From contig NZ_WBJR01000004.1 in assembly GCF_009296185.1 (NCBI RefSeq), forward strand, positions 203,558 to 267,557: a stretch of 64,000 nt of DNA. The letters run 5' to 3'. The notes beneath the pieces were generated by a model, which worked only from the letters and a program-made list of their open reading frames with translations, did no database searches and had not been told where the DNA came from. Within the stretch, counting starts at the first letter, position 1. The number at the start of each line of letters is the position of its first letter. This document shows, piece by piece, positions 8,124 to 17,279 of this stretch. A program made the position numbers and the translations under genes. This DNA is from Hydrogenovibrio sp. JE_KL2. Its GTDB lineage: Bacteria > Pseudomonadota > Gammaproteobacteria > Thiomicrospirales > Thiomicrospiraceae.

Positions 8124-9425
8124 ATGTCTCATACGAATACACCCCATGTCTTGATTCTAGGTGGCAATTTTGCCGGACTTGGTTCTGCTCAGGCAGTTCG
8201 AAAATATGCTGGTAAAGATGTCAATATCACGGTGATAGACCGCAAAAACTATCTGCTTTATGTTCCCAACATTTCGACTGAAATTTTCGAGTCTGATCAT
8301 CCTGAACTCGAAAAAAACCTGACGATGGATCTACCCTCGACCCTTGCCAAAGACAATGTGAATTTTATCCAAGGCGAAGTGACCGGCATAGACGTCAACC
8401 GTCAGCGAGTGAAGTTTAACCCCGCCGAACGCCCGGGAGCCGAACCACAAACCATCGAATATGATTTTCTGGTCGTTTCGGTCGGTTGCGAACTGGCCTA
8501 TGAAGATATTGAAGGATTCGCCGAATACGGTGACACGGTTTCGGACTTTTATCACGCAAAAAAACTATTCAAAAAACTAACCGAAGACTATCATGGCGGC
8601 AACATTGTGGTCGGCTCGGCACTGTTCAAACAGGGAGACGGCGCGATTGGTCTGCAACCTTATCCCGGCGGTTCTATTCCAAGTGCCAAAGCTGCCTGTG
8701 AAGGCCCTCCTGTCGAAGTTTCGTTATCCTTGGCCAACTGGCTTAACCAGCATGGTAAGGGCGGACCGGACGATATCACCATCACCACGCCAGCTGAAAT
8801 GATTGCAGAAGACGCCGGTGAAGACGTCGTTACCCAACTACTGGAAGCCGCATCAAGCATGGGATTCAAATATGTCAACAATACCGGTGACATCAAACGA
8901 TTGACTGAACACACCATTGAGTATGAAAACGGCCAAGTCATTAATGCGGAAATCAAAATCCTTTTCCCCAACTGGAAAGCCTATGACTTTTTGAAAAATC
9001 TGCCCATTGCCGACAATGAAGGATTTATTGTCACTGACCTCTATATGAGAAACCCGACTTATCGAAACGTTTTTGCCGCAGGTGACTGTGCAGCGGTAAC
9101 GGTTCCGAAACTCGGCGCTATCGGACATCAGGAGTGTGACATCGTCGGCAGACAAATCGCTAAAGACCTTCACCAATTGTCAGCGGAAAAAGCCGATGTC
9201 TCTTTGCAACCTGTGGTTTTCTGTATCGGCGATATGGGGGATGGAAAAGCTTTCTACATCCATTCCAATTCTTGGTTTGGCGGACCGGAGCAGAAACTGG
9301 TGATGGGACATGTGCCGCATTTTCTCAAAATGCAGTACAAACGTATGTTCATGAACAACGACGGAAAAGTGCCGCCTTGGGGCTTGGATGTTGCGGAAGT
9401 ATTGGCTGAAAAAATTGCTGTTTAG
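8124..9425 (+). CDS. sulfide:quinone oxidoreductase-like FAD flavoprotein
   Basis: Probably oxidises sulfide and passes electrons to quinone at the cytoplasmic membrane. Residues 8-20 (VLILGGNFAGLGS) form the FAD dinucleotide fold; a second Rossmann segment and the C-terminal FAD contact VFAAGDCAAV (317-325) are present. Cysteines at C122, C192 (KAACEGPPVE) and C338 (GHQECDI) are in places comparable to the redox cysteines of SQR families; which two form the active pair cannot be told by eye. The 433-residue length fits SQR and its relatives, including type II NADH dehydrogenases. Followed within 151 bases by cydAB, which supports a quinone-reducing role. SQR subtype uncertain. Confidence 0.75.
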   Translation: MSHTNTPHVLILGGNFAGLGSAQAVRKYAGKDVNITVIDRKNYLLYVPNISTEIFESDHPELEKNLTMDLPSTLAKDNVNFIQGEVTGIDVNRQRVKFNPAERPGAEPQTIEYDFLVVSVGCELAYEDIEGFAEYGDTVSDFYHAKKLFKKLTEDYHGGNIVVGSALFKQGDGAIGLQPYPGGSIPSAKAACEGPPVEVSLSLANWLNQHGKGGPDDITITTPAEMIAEDAGEDVVTQLLEAASSMGFKYVNNTGDIKRLTEHTIEYENGQVINAEIKILFPNWKAYDFLKNLPIADNEGFIVTDLYMRNPTYRNVFAAGDCAAVTVPKLGAIGHQECDIVGRQIAKDLHQLSAEKADVSLQPVVFCIGDMGDGKAFYIHSNSWFGGPEQKLVMGHVPHFLKMQYKRMFMNNDGKVPPWGLDVAEVLAEKIAV

Positions 9426-9510
9426 CGGCTTTGTCTGCCAAAACTTTTCTGCTAGGCTAATGTGCTAACGCTGTGTAACCTTTAACATCCGAACACTTAG
9501 CCGATGCCAT

Positions 9511-9539
9511 TTGCCCCCACTATGTCATAGTAGGGGCAA
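9511..9539. promoter_or_regulatory. strong hairpin between the SQR-like gene and cydA
   Basis: TTGCCCC-C-ACTATG then T then CATAGT-A-GGGGCAA: a 13-bp stem with a one-base bulge on each side, 86 bases after the flavoprotein stop and 38 bases before cydA. No T-run follows, so it is not an obvious intrinsic terminator; mRNA processing or stability control between the genes is possible. Confidence 0.5.
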
Positions 9540-9576
9540 GACTGGAAGGCTTCGTAAAACAAGAGGAGAGCCATAA

Positions 9577-10926
9577 GTGACGATGGAAAGTTTACTTGAT
9601 CCTACTCTGTTGGCTCGTGCTCAATTCGCTTTTACGATTGCCTTCCATATCATTTTTCCTGCCCTTTCCATCGGCCTAGGAAGCTATCTGCTCGTCCTAG
9701 AAGGACTGGCATTATGGAAAAAGAATCCCGTTTATTTCGCCCTTTTCGACTATTGGAAACGCATTTTTGCGGTGACCTTCGTACTCGGCACCGTCACAGG
9801 ACTCACCATGTCGTTTCAGTTCGGTACCAATTGGAGCGTGTTTGCCGAAAAGACAGGCCCTATCCTTGGCCCGCTAATCGCCTACGAAACCCAAACTGCA
9901 TTTTTTCTGGAAGCGATTTTTCTTAGCGTTTTATTGTTTGGGCGAAAACGCGTCAGTCCAAAAATTCATTTATTCGCAACCGCTATGGTTGCGTTGGGTT
10001 CGCTGATTTCCGCCTTTTGGATACTCACCACCAACTCTTGGATGCAAACCCCCGCAGGATTTAGCATCAATGCCGCAGGGCAATTTGTTCCGGCCGATTG
10101 GTGGCAAATCATTTTCAACCCTTCCATGCCTTACCGTTTCGTACACATGGTTTTGGCAGCTTTCCTATCCACCGCTTTCTTTGTTGGCGGTGTGGGTGCC
10201 TGGCAATTATTGAAAGATGCCAATCACCCCGTAGCACGAAAAATGTTTTCCATGTCAATGTGGATGATTCTGTTCACTGCTCCACTGCAAATCATTGCCG
10301 GCGACCAGCAAGGGCTTAATACTGAGCAATATCAACCTGCTAAAATCGCTGCCATAGAAGGTCATTACCAAGCGCAAAAAGGCGCACCTTTAATTCTCTT
10401 CGGTCTGCCTGACGACAAAGATCAGACCGTCAAATATGCCGTTGAAATCCCCAAACTTGGTTCATTAATCCTGACTCATTCTTTAAACGGAAAGGTTGAC
10501 GGGCTAGATGAATTTCCCGCTGACAAACGACCACCGACTCCTATTGTATTCTGGTCATTCAGAATCATGGTCGGGCTAGGATTTTTGATGCTGGGATTGG
10601 CACTCTGGGGACTTTGGGCACGCAAAAAACATCATTTCTACGACAACAAAAGATTGTTAAAACTCAGTGTTCTGATGGCTCCAACGGGCTTAATGGCGAT
10701 TTTGGCTGGCTGGGTAACCACTGAAGTCGGCCGCCAACCTTACTTGGTGTACGGCCATCTGCTGACCTCAGAATCCGTTTCTAAAACACCTGTGGCTTTT
10801 CTCACAACCTCCTTTACTGCCTATGTCATCAGTTACATTGCAATCCTACTTTTTGCGGTTTACTTCATGTTCAAACTACTGAAAAAACTTCCTGATACGC
10901 AAGAGGTATCTCATGACTATTATTGA
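9577..10926 (+). CDS. cydA: cytochrome bd-type quinol oxidase subunit I (cyanide-insensitive type)
   Basis: Haem-bearing subunit of the bd quinol:oxygen oxidoreductase in the cytoplasmic membrane. Expected axial ligands are present: H24 (FHIIFP), H190 (YRFVHMV) and M331 (FWSFRIMVG); E104 and E112 (YETQTAFFLEAIF) match proton-channel glutamates. The spacing H190-M331 is 141, against 207 in E. coli CydA, so the quinol-binding Q-loop is about 66 residues shorter, as in cyanide-insensitive CioA oxidases. The start is a GTG (9577) six bases after AGGAGAG; an ATG two codons on is the alternative. Overlaps cydB by 14 bases. Its position after the SQR-like gene suggests sulfide-tolerant respiration. 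Confidence 0.93.
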   Translation: MTMESLLDPTLLARAQFAFTIAFHIIFPALSIGLGSYLLVLEGLALWKKNPVYFALFDYWKRIFAVTFVLGTVTGLTMSFQFGTNWSVFAEKTGPILGPLIAYETQTAFFLEAIFLSVLLFGRKRVSPKIHLFATAMVALGSLISAFWILTTNSWMQTPAGFSINAAGQFVPADWWQIIFNPSMPYRFVHMVLAAFLSTAFFVGGVGAWQLLKDANHPVARKMFSMSMWMILFTAPLQIIAGDQQGLNTEQYQPAKIAAIEGHYQAQKGAPLILFGLPDDKDQTVKYAVEIPKLGSLILTHSLNGKVDGLDEFPADKRPPTPIVFWSFRIMVGLGFLMLGLALWGLWARKKHHFYDNKRLLKLSVLMAPTGLMAILAGWVTTEVGRQPYLVYGHLLTSESVSKTPVAFLTTSFTAYVISYIAILLFAVYFMFKLLKKLPDTQEVSHDYY

Positions 10927-11911
10927 TATCTGGATCGGTATACTGGCGTTCTCCATTTTCCTCTATGTCGTACTGGATGGATTTGATTTAGGCGTCGGAA
11001 TTTTATTTCCAATGACTAAAAATGCCGCCCAACGTGATGAGATGATTGCCAGCATCGCCCCTGTTTGGGACGGTAACGAGACCTGGCTAATTTTTACCGG
11101 TGTCTGCCTATTTGGGGTGTTTCCGAAAGCCTACGCGATTTTATTATCCGCATTATATTTACCCGTTATTGCCATGCTCATCGGACTGGTTTTTCGAGGC
11201 GTTGCTTTTGAGTTTCGCCAAGCAGACGGACACTGGAAAACCTTTTGGGATGCAGGTTTTCATATCGGTTCGGTGGTGGTTGGTTTTATGCAGGGGGTCA
11301 TCCTGGGTAGCTTGATTCAAGGGTTACCAATAGCTGACGGACACTATGCCGGAACTGCTTTTGGCTGGATAACGCCTTTTTCGCTCATGACGGGGTTAGG
11401 TGTTGTCACCGGCTATGCCTTGATGGGAGCCGCTTGGCTATGGATTAAAACGCATAATGAGATTCACGACATGGCCGAAACCGCAGTCAAAGTCTCTTTG
11501 ACCTTGACCTTCTTTTCGCTTGGAATCATTAGCCTATGGACACCTTTTCTCAACCCCGATTATCTCCACAAATGGTTTGACTCATCGACCATCAGCAACC
11601 ATTTGATGCTGGGAATTCCTGTGCTGTCGGTTTTATCGGCATTGCTAATTCTCTATGGTCTGAATAAGTCGCGTACCGCTTTGCCGTTTTTCGGTTCAAT
11701 CCTATTGTTTGCCTCCGGATATATTGGGGTTCTTTACAATCTCTACCCGCATATCATTCCACCCAATTTAACTTTTGCCGATGCCGCGTCACCTGAAAGC
11801 AGTTTAACGTTTCTGCTACCGGGAACGCTGGTATTACTACCCCTAGTCTTGGGCTACTTTATTTACAGCCACTGGGTGTTCAGAGGTAAAGTCACTACCC
11901 TGCATGACTAA
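10913..11911 (+). CDS. cydB: cytochrome bd-type quinol oxidase subunit II
   Basis: Structural membrane partner of CydA. It begins with the family hallmark of a first membrane helix followed by FLYVVLDGFDLGVG, then APVWDGNETWLIF at about 49-61, and has eight or so predicted membrane segments. Its 332 residues suit the CioB/CydB family. The start overlaps the end of cydA by 14 bases, so translation is likely coupled. A copy of the dispersed repeat begins at its stop codon. No cydX-like small subunit or cydCD genes are visible here. Confidence 0.93.
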   Translation: MTIIDIWIGILAFSIFLYVVLDGFDLGVGILFPMTKNAAQRDEMIASIAPVWDGNETWLIFTGVCLFGVFPKAYAILLSALYLPVIAMLIGLVFRGVAFEFRQADGHWKTFWDAGFHIGSVVVGFMQGVILGSLIQGLPIADGHYAGTAFGWITPFSLMTGLGVVTGYALMGAAWLWIKTHNEIHDMAETAVKVSLTLTFFSLGIISLWTPFLNPDYLHKWFDSSTISNHLMLGIPVLSVLSALLILYGLNKSRTALPFFGSILLFASGYIGVLYNLYPHIIPPNLTFADAASPESSLTFLLPGTLVLLPLVLGYFIYSHWVFRGKVTTLHD

Positions 11912-11929
11912 CCCAACCTGGTAGATTTT
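11911..11929 (+). repeat. dispersed 19-bp motif, copy after cydB
   Basis: ACCCAACCTGGTAGATTTT: a single copy in the CCCAACC...ATTTT orientation, starting at the last base of the cydB stop codon. Confidence 0.8.
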
Positions 11930-12017
11930 CCCTTTCATTTCCGCAAATCGCTTCACAAGATATATTTCGTTCCCATTCTTTGCTATGCTAATGGCACGAT
12001 TCTTTGAAGGGATGGTT

Positions 12018-14162
12018 ATGAAGTCGAAAAGTCTATACATTGCTTCCCGCGAGCGTCATGCCGGGAGTTTAGCGATTTCTTTCGGATTGATGACCTTGCT
12101 CCACCAAAAATTCGAAAAAGTGGCTTTTTTCCGCCCGGTGGTGGAAGAGACACAAGACGCCGACTGCCTCTTTATGCAATCCGTCTTTGACCTCCCGCAA
12201 TCAATGGATGAAATGGTCGGTTTCACGCTTGATAAAGTGATTCGGCTATTGAGCGAAGGTCATAAACACGAACTGTACGAAAAGCTCATCGCTCAGTACC
12301 AAAAACTGTTGCAACAATACGACTTTGTTTTGGTACAAGGCATGGAATTGAGCCGAATGGCTTCAACGATCGACTTCGACCTGAACCTGAACCTTTCCAA
12401 ACACTTCAACGCGCCTTTTGTGCCGGTGCTCAACGGCAAAGACAAAACCCTGCAAGAGGTCGAAAGCGACATAGAGATGGAAATCCATGCAGCCCATGAT
12501 GAAGGCATCACGCCATTTGCCGTCTTTGCCAACCAAGTGAAACACTCTGAAGATGCTGAGGCGAAAAAGATATTTAGTTGCGACAGCCCGCAACGCCTCA
12601 CCAGAAACGGTGAGGACTCACTCATCTTCTATTTACCTTACCTTCCGGACTTGGACACCCCCACCGTCAAGGAGACTTACGAGGCGTTGAACGGTCGCTT
12701 ATTGCTCAACGACAAAGTGCCATTGACCCGTCTTGTGAAACGCCCGGTGGTGGCCGCGATGACGGCAGAAAATTATCTAAGCCGTGTTCAAGAAGGCGAT
12801 TTGATTATCGTTCCCGGTGACCGGACAGATATTTTAACGGTGTCGGTCATGAGTCTGTACTCAAGAAGCTTGCCGAATATCTCCGGTATTATGTTGACTG
12901 GTGGGTTAATCCCATCGCCGATCATCATGGCGCTGCTATCCGGTTATCGCGGGTTGGAAATCCCGTTGATTTCGGTAGCCACCGACACTTACCCAACGGC
13001 GATGAAAGCCCATGAGGTACGCGCACGACTTTATGCGGATAACGAACAAAAGAACCATTTGGTGCTGAGTCTATTCGACCAATACGTTCACAAGGATTGT
13101 CTGTTGGAGAAGTTTGTACAACCGACTGCAGATGTCACCACGCCGATGATGTTTGAGTACCGTTTGTTTGAAAAGGCGAAGCAATCTTTACAAACCATCG
13201 TACTCCCCGAAGCGAATGATGAACGCATACTCAAAGCTTGCGAGATTTTGCTTCAACGTAAGGTGGTACGCCCGGTGTTACTCGGTAAACCTGAAGAAAT
13301 CCATTACCACTGCAATCTGCTCGGTATCAATCTGGACGGCGTGGAAATCATCGACCACGAAGAAAGCGAATGGAAATCCGAGTTCATCCAAACCCTTTAT
13401 GAGCTGCGTAAACACAAGGGCATGACCCTTGATTTAGCAAGAGACTCCATCAGTCACGTCAGCTACTTTGCGACCATGATGGTACATCTCGGCTATGCCG
13501 ATGGCATGGTTTCCGGTGCGACCCATACCACCGCCGATACGGTACGCCCGGCGCTACAGATTATCAAAACCAAACCCGGAACCGCTTTGGTTTCGAGTGT
13601 GTTTTTTATGTGCTTTGATACACGTGTATTGGTGTATGGTGATTGCGCCGTTAACCAACACCCGGATGCCGACCAACTGGCGGAAATCGCCATCAGTTCG
13701 GCAGACACAGCCGCTCGCTTCGACATTCAACCCAAAGTCGCTCTCCTGTCATATTCTACTGGCGACTCAGGACAAGGTGACGAGGTGGACAAAGTTCGCC
13801 AAGCCGCCAAAATGGCAAAGCAGAGACGACCAGACCTGACGCTTGAAGGCCCACTACAGTATGATGCCGCCATCGACCCAGAGGTCGCCCGTCAAAAAAT
13901 GCCTGACAGCGATGTGGCCGGGCAAGCAACAGTATTTATCTTTCCAGACTTGAACACTGGAAACAACACCTACAAAGCGGTGCAAAGAGCATCAGGTGCG
14001 ATTGCTATCGGTCCGGTATTACAAGGACTGAACAAACCCGTTAATGATTTAAGTCGTGGTTGCACGGTGGATGACGTGGTCAACACCGTCGCTATCACGG
14101 CCATTCAAGCCCAACAAATGCATGCACAACAGGAGATGCCTCATGAAGATACTGGTGCTTAA
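12018..14162 (+). CDS. pta: phosphate acetyltransferase
   Basis: Converts acetyl-CoA and phosphate to acetyl phosphate and CoA; with AckA it interconverts acetyl-CoA and acetate. The long two-domain form: an N-terminal P-loop/BioD-like and DRTGG region (about 1-370) and the C-terminal PTA_PTB catalytic domain (about 385-710), with TIVLPEANDERILKA at its start and SYSTGDSGQG near the active site. I chose the ATG at 12018 because AAGGGA lies just upstream and the 714-residue product equals the usual length; an in-frame ATG at 11985 is less likely. Overlaps ackA by 20 bases. Confidence 0.93.
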   Translation: MKSKSLYIASRERHAGSLAISFGLMTLLHQKFEKVAFFRPVVEETQDADCLFMQSVFDLPQSMDEMVGFTLDKVIRLLSEGHKHELYEKLIAQYQKLLQQYDFVLVQGMELSRMASTIDFDLNLNLSKHFNAPFVPVLNGKDKTLQEVESDIEMEIHAAHDEGITPFAVFANQVKHSEDAEAKKIFSCDSPQRLTRNGEDSLIFYLPYLPDLDTPTVKETYEALNGRLLLNDKVPLTRLVKRPVVAAMTAENYLSRVQEGDLIIVPGDRTDILTVSVMSLYSRSLPNISGIMLTGGLIPSPIIMALLSGYRGLEIPLISVATDTYPTAMKAHEVRARLYADNEQKNHLVLSLFDQYVHKDCLLEKFVQPTADVTTPMMFEYRLFEKAKQSLQTIVLPEANDERILKACEILLQRKVVRPVLLGKPEEIHYHCNLLGINLDGVEIIDHEESEWKSEFIQTLYELRKHKGMTLDLARDSISHVSYFATMMVHLGYADGMVSGATHTTADTVRPALQIIKTKPGTALVSSVFFMCFDTRVLVYGDCAVNQHPDADQLAEIAISSADTAARFDIQPKVALLSYSTGDSGQGDEVDKVRQAAKMAKQRRPDLTLEGPLQYDAAIDPEVARQKMPDSDVAGQATVFIFPDLNTGNNTYKAVQRASGAIAIGPVLQGLNKPVNDLSRGCTVDDVVNTVAITAIQAQQMHAQQEMPHEDTGA

Positions 14163-15306
14163 CGCGGGGAGTTCCTCTCTCAAATACAGCCTGTATATCG
14201 GCGCAGACACCCATCTGGCATTGCACGGCAATATCGATAATCTGACTGAAGACCCAGAACAAGAGCTGGGCAAGAAAACCCACGAAGAAGCGCTACTGGA
14301 AGTCGAGGCGAAGCTTAAATCCGCCGGCTACTGTGAGCATTTGGGAGACTGTGATGTCATCGGGCATCGAGTGGTACAAGGAGGCGAAGCCTTCCATGAA
14401 GCGACCATTATTGATAAAGAAGTGATAGAAACGCTGGAGGAGTTGTGTCAATTGGCGCCTTTACACAACCCCATCAACCTGATTCCGATTTACCATATTA
14501 CCGAACGTTTCCCGAACCTGACGCAGGTAGCGGTTTTTGATACATCCTTTCACCTGACAATGCCGGATTACGCCTACCGCTATGCCATTCCGAATGAGTT
14601 GTATCACGAACATCACATCCGCCGTTACGGTTTTCACGGCACCTCTCATTTACATATCGCCAAGCAGCTTGCCGAAACACTGGAAATGGATTTGGAGAGC
14701 GTCAGCTTAATCTCCATGCACCTTGGCAATGGCGCCAGCGCTTGTGCGATTGAGTACGGCGAAAGTATCGACACCAGTATGGGCTTCACGCCACTGGAAG
14801 GACTGATTATGGGTACTCGATCCGGTAACTGTGATCCGGCGATTCCCTTGTACTTGATTCGGGAATTAGGTTACACCGCCGATGAAGCTGATTATCTGCT
14901 CAATCATGAAAGCGGCTTGAAAGGACTTTGCGGCATCGGTGATATGCGCAGCTTGGTGGAAGCTGCCGCATCCGGTCACCATGAAGCCGAGGTCGCTTTG
15001 GATATGTTTACCTACCGCCTGAACAAGGTGGTGGGCAGTTATCTTGCGGTGATGGATGAAGTCGATGCCTTGGTCTTCACCGGCGGCATTGGGGAAAACT
15101 CAGCGTTGGTTCGCGAACGTGTTTTAGATGGTTTCTCTACCCGTTTCGGCATTGAAATCGACTATGCCGCCAATGAGGAAGTGGATGGCATTTCTTTGAT
15201 TACGACCGAAAACAGTGAGATCGCTGTTTGGGTGATTCCGACAGATGAAGAGTTGGAAATCGCTCAACAGGTCATCGAGACTTTAATCCCGGATATTGTT
15301 GACTGA
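14143..15306 (+). CDS. ackA: acetate kinase
   Basis: Makes ATP and acetate from acetyl phosphate and ADP, or runs in reverse to activate acetate. The N-terminus MKILVLNAGSSSLKYSLY is the ASKHA signature of AckA; RYGFHGTSHLHI, MHLGNGASACAI and FTGGIGENS follow in the expected order. Start at 14143: AGGAGA six bases before, and homology begins exactly there, giving 387 residues. Overlaps the end of pta by 20 bases, so the two are translated from one mRNA. In an autotroph the pair may handle overflow acetate or set the acetyl-phosphate pool. Confidence 0.95.
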   Translation: MKILVLNAGSSSLKYSLYIGADTHLALHGNIDNLTEDPEQELGKKTHEEALLEVEAKLKSAGYCEHLGDCDVIGHRVVQGGEAFHEATIIDKEVIETLEELCQLAPLHNPINLIPIYHITERFPNLTQVAVFDTSFHLTMPDYAYRYAIPNELYHEHHIRRYGFHGTSHLHIAKQLAETLEMDLESVSLISMHLGNGASACAIEYGESIDTSMGFTPLEGLIMGTRSGNCDPAIPLYLIRELGYTADEADYLLNHESGLKGLCGIGDMRSLVEAAASGHHEAEVALDMFTYRLNKVVGSYLAVMDEVDALVFTGGIGENSALVRERVLDGFSTRFGIEIDYAANEEVDGISLITTENSEIAVWVIPTDEELEIAQQVIETLIPDIVD

Positions 15307-15319
15307 TGACAGGCGTGCT

Positions 15320-15736
15320 TTAGGTATTGTTGTAGCCTAGCACTTTGACAAACTCATCGATATGGAACTCATATCGATCTTTTAGCCCTTTGCGATCATC
15401 GAAAATCTCGTGATTGTTGTCTACCAACAAGAAAAAAGACAAATCCAAATGCCCCGCGCTCAAGCTTGGCAATAGCTGCATCAGATTTTGCACATCCGCT
15501 TGGGTTAGGAAAACCTCTGCCTTCAAGAGTTTGCTCGCGGCATCCAACTCACCACGCCCTAAAATATCTGAACGGCTGTTCTTTACCTGAATCACCAAAT
15601 GAAAATTCTGTATTTCATCAAAGCGCTCTTGCGGTGACACCACGCGCCCTGAAAACTCTAGAATACGTTCTACGCCAAGTGTATCGAAAGTTTCAAAAAA
15701 CTCTCCCGCACCCACAACCAATTCAAATCTAAGCAT
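15320..15736 (-). CDS. conserved-looking protein of unknown function in the Amr operon
   Basis: Not recognised. A 138-residue soluble protein without signal or membrane segment, rich in Phe, Leu, Asp and Glu, with alternating strand/helix pattern. A strong ribosome site (GGGAGG, five bases before the ATG) supports it as a real gene. It is the last of three genes reading amrB, amrA and this one, 15 bases after amrA, so it may be co-expressed with the AmmeMemoRadiSam proteins. It converges with ackA, whose stop is only 13 bases away. Confidence 0.7.
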   Translation of the reverse strand: MLRFELVVGAGEFFETFDTLGVERILEFSGRVVSPQERFDEIQNFHLVIQVKNSRSDILGRGELDAASKLLKAEVFLTQADVQNLMQLLPSLSAGHLDLSFFLLVDNNHEIFDDRKGLKDRYEFHIDEFVKVLGYNNT

Positions 15737-15751
15737 CCTTACCTCCCTAAA

Positions 15752-16321
15752 TCAGTCTATATCGCCCCAAAAAGCTTCATACGCCTGTACATGATAACGC
15801 TCACAGCGCATATTTTCGCTCCATTGAGTCATCCCCGCCTTGAGCATGAGATTATCGACAAATGCATTCTTGTCAGGCAACTGTTTCCAAACCGAGGGCA
15901 AATAGGTCGCACGATGGCGTTCATCTGAAATCACCAATCCATCCTCAAAAGGTGTCAGTTGTGCCAGTAGTGCTTCTTTGCTACTACAGCCCGCGATGAT
16001 TTCCGGCGCCGTCAAAATCGAAACTTCTATATCAATCTCTTCCACTTCACTTTCCGTCAATGGCGGAAACCTTGGGTCTTGAAAAGCCGCTTTATAAGCA
16101 TTGTTGGCAATATCCTGCATCAGAGGCAAATGCGCTTGCAAGCTCCCTATACAGCCGCGAAGCTGCTTATTGATCGTCAAGGTAACAAAGCAGGCACCTA
16201 ATTGATTCAGAGCCTCGTCGTCGCTCATCACTTCTGGTGGCGTTACCCCTTTGAGTCCATCCAAAATCGTCTGTTTAACAAGAGAAAACACTTCACTTTT
16301 CTGGTCGGTATTCAATTTCAT
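15752..16321 (-). CDS. amrA: AmmeMemoRadiSam system protein A (AMMECR1 domain)
   Basis: AMMECR1-fold protein, 189 residues. Hallmarks: ACFVTLTINKQLRGCIGSL (about 43-61), the conserved LRGCIG hexapeptide, AFQDPRFPPLTESE, and IDIEVSILT. The biochemical activity of the AmmeMemoRadiSam trio is not established; the three components recur together in bacteria and archaea. It lies 30 bases downstream of amrB on the same strand, with amrS divergent, so all three parts are here. Confidence 0.9.
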   Translation of the reverse strand: MKLNTDQKSEVFSLVKQTILDGLKGVTPPEVMSDDEALNQLGACFVTLTINKQLRGCIGSLQAHLPLMQDIANNAYKAAFQDPRFPPLTESEVEEIDIEVSILTAPEIIAGCSSKEALLAQLTPFEDGLVISDERHRATYLPSVWKQLPDKNAFVDNLMLKAGMTQWSENMRCERYHVQAYEAFWGDID

Positions 16322-16351
16322 AGCACACCTTTGCTCGTCGCTAAAATTCGA

Positions 16352-17164
16352 TTATTGCAATTCATACATCGCCCAAGTGCCATAGCCGACAACCCGGTCT
16401 TTGGTTCCGGCAGTATCCCCGGAATTGATTAACGCGATTTGCTCAATCATCATCGGGTGATCTCGCATCACGCCGAGAACCCCTTGGATTCCCTTATAAC
16501 CACAAGCCATTTCACCGTTCAAGGCTTGCCAATTTCCCTGACGAATTGCCTTGGCGGTTTCTCCATCCAGTTTTTGCGCTTCTTCATATGGACGAAAATG
16601 GCTCAAGTCACTACTAATAACGAAATACACGCCCTCTTCATTCCATAAATGCTGAATAACATCCAGCACCTCGGAAGCAGTGACTTGGCCGTTCAACAAA
16701 GGCAAAACCTTAACACCCGGCAACAGGTTTTTGATAAACGGGAAATGCACTTCAAGACTATGCTCCGGCGCATTCGCCATATCGGAAACCCCCACCTGCG
16801 AACAAGCTTCAATCAACTTGTCTCGTAACTGAACATCAACTTGCAAATTCCCCAAAGGCGTGGCGACCTCATCCGCACTGATGGTGGCAACCCCAACAAA
16901 AGACACTCGATGAGCAGGCCCCATAACAACAACGGTTTTGATTTGAGAAGAACTGTCTTGCCATAGCCGATAGCCTTTGGCAGCCGCTTCGCCAGAATAG
17001 ACATAGCCGGCATGCGGCACAATCAAGACTCTAGGAACCGGCTTGATGGAAGGTTTGGCGAGTTTCTCATTTCGAGGCATCCACTGAGAAAACACAGCCT
17101 TGATCGTTTGAGGATCATCTGGATAAAACGCGCCTGCTACCGCCGTTGGTCTAACATGACTCAT
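16352..17164 (-). CDS. amrB: AmmeMemoRadiSam system protein B (MEMO family)
   Basis: MEMO-like protein related to class III non-haem iron extradiol dioxygenases. Visible signatures: RPTAVAGAFYPDDP near the start, VLIVPHAGYVYSGEAAAKGY, VVMGPAHRVSF, SSDLSHFRPYEEA and the C-terminal VVGYGTWAMYEL. The His residues of PHAGY, PAHR and LSHF could supply metal ligands. At 270 residues it is of family length. First gene of the minus-strand group, divergent from amrS with 115 bases between starts, a likely shared regulatory region. Confidence 0.92.
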   Translation of the reverse strand: MSHVRPTAVAGAFYPDDPQTIKAVFSQWMPRNEKLAKPSIKPVPRVLIVPHAGYVYSGEAAAKGYRLWQDSSSQIKTVVVMGPAHRVSFVGVATISADEVATPLGNLQVDVQLRDKLIEACSQVGVSDMANAPEHSLEVHFPFIKNLLPGVKVLPLLNGQVTASEVLDVIQHLWNEEGVYFVISSDLSHFRPYEEAQKLDGETAKAIRQGNWQALNGEMACGYKGIQGVLGVMRDHPMMIEQIALINSGDTAGTKDRVVGYGTWAMYELQ

Positions 17165-17279
17165 ATCACAACTCTCTTGTCGGCTTTGCCGATGTCATGA
17201 CTCATTGAACCCAACACCTTGAATTCGTCGTTTTCATTAATATATATACGAATAAGTCATCAAGATTCAAGACAAAACA

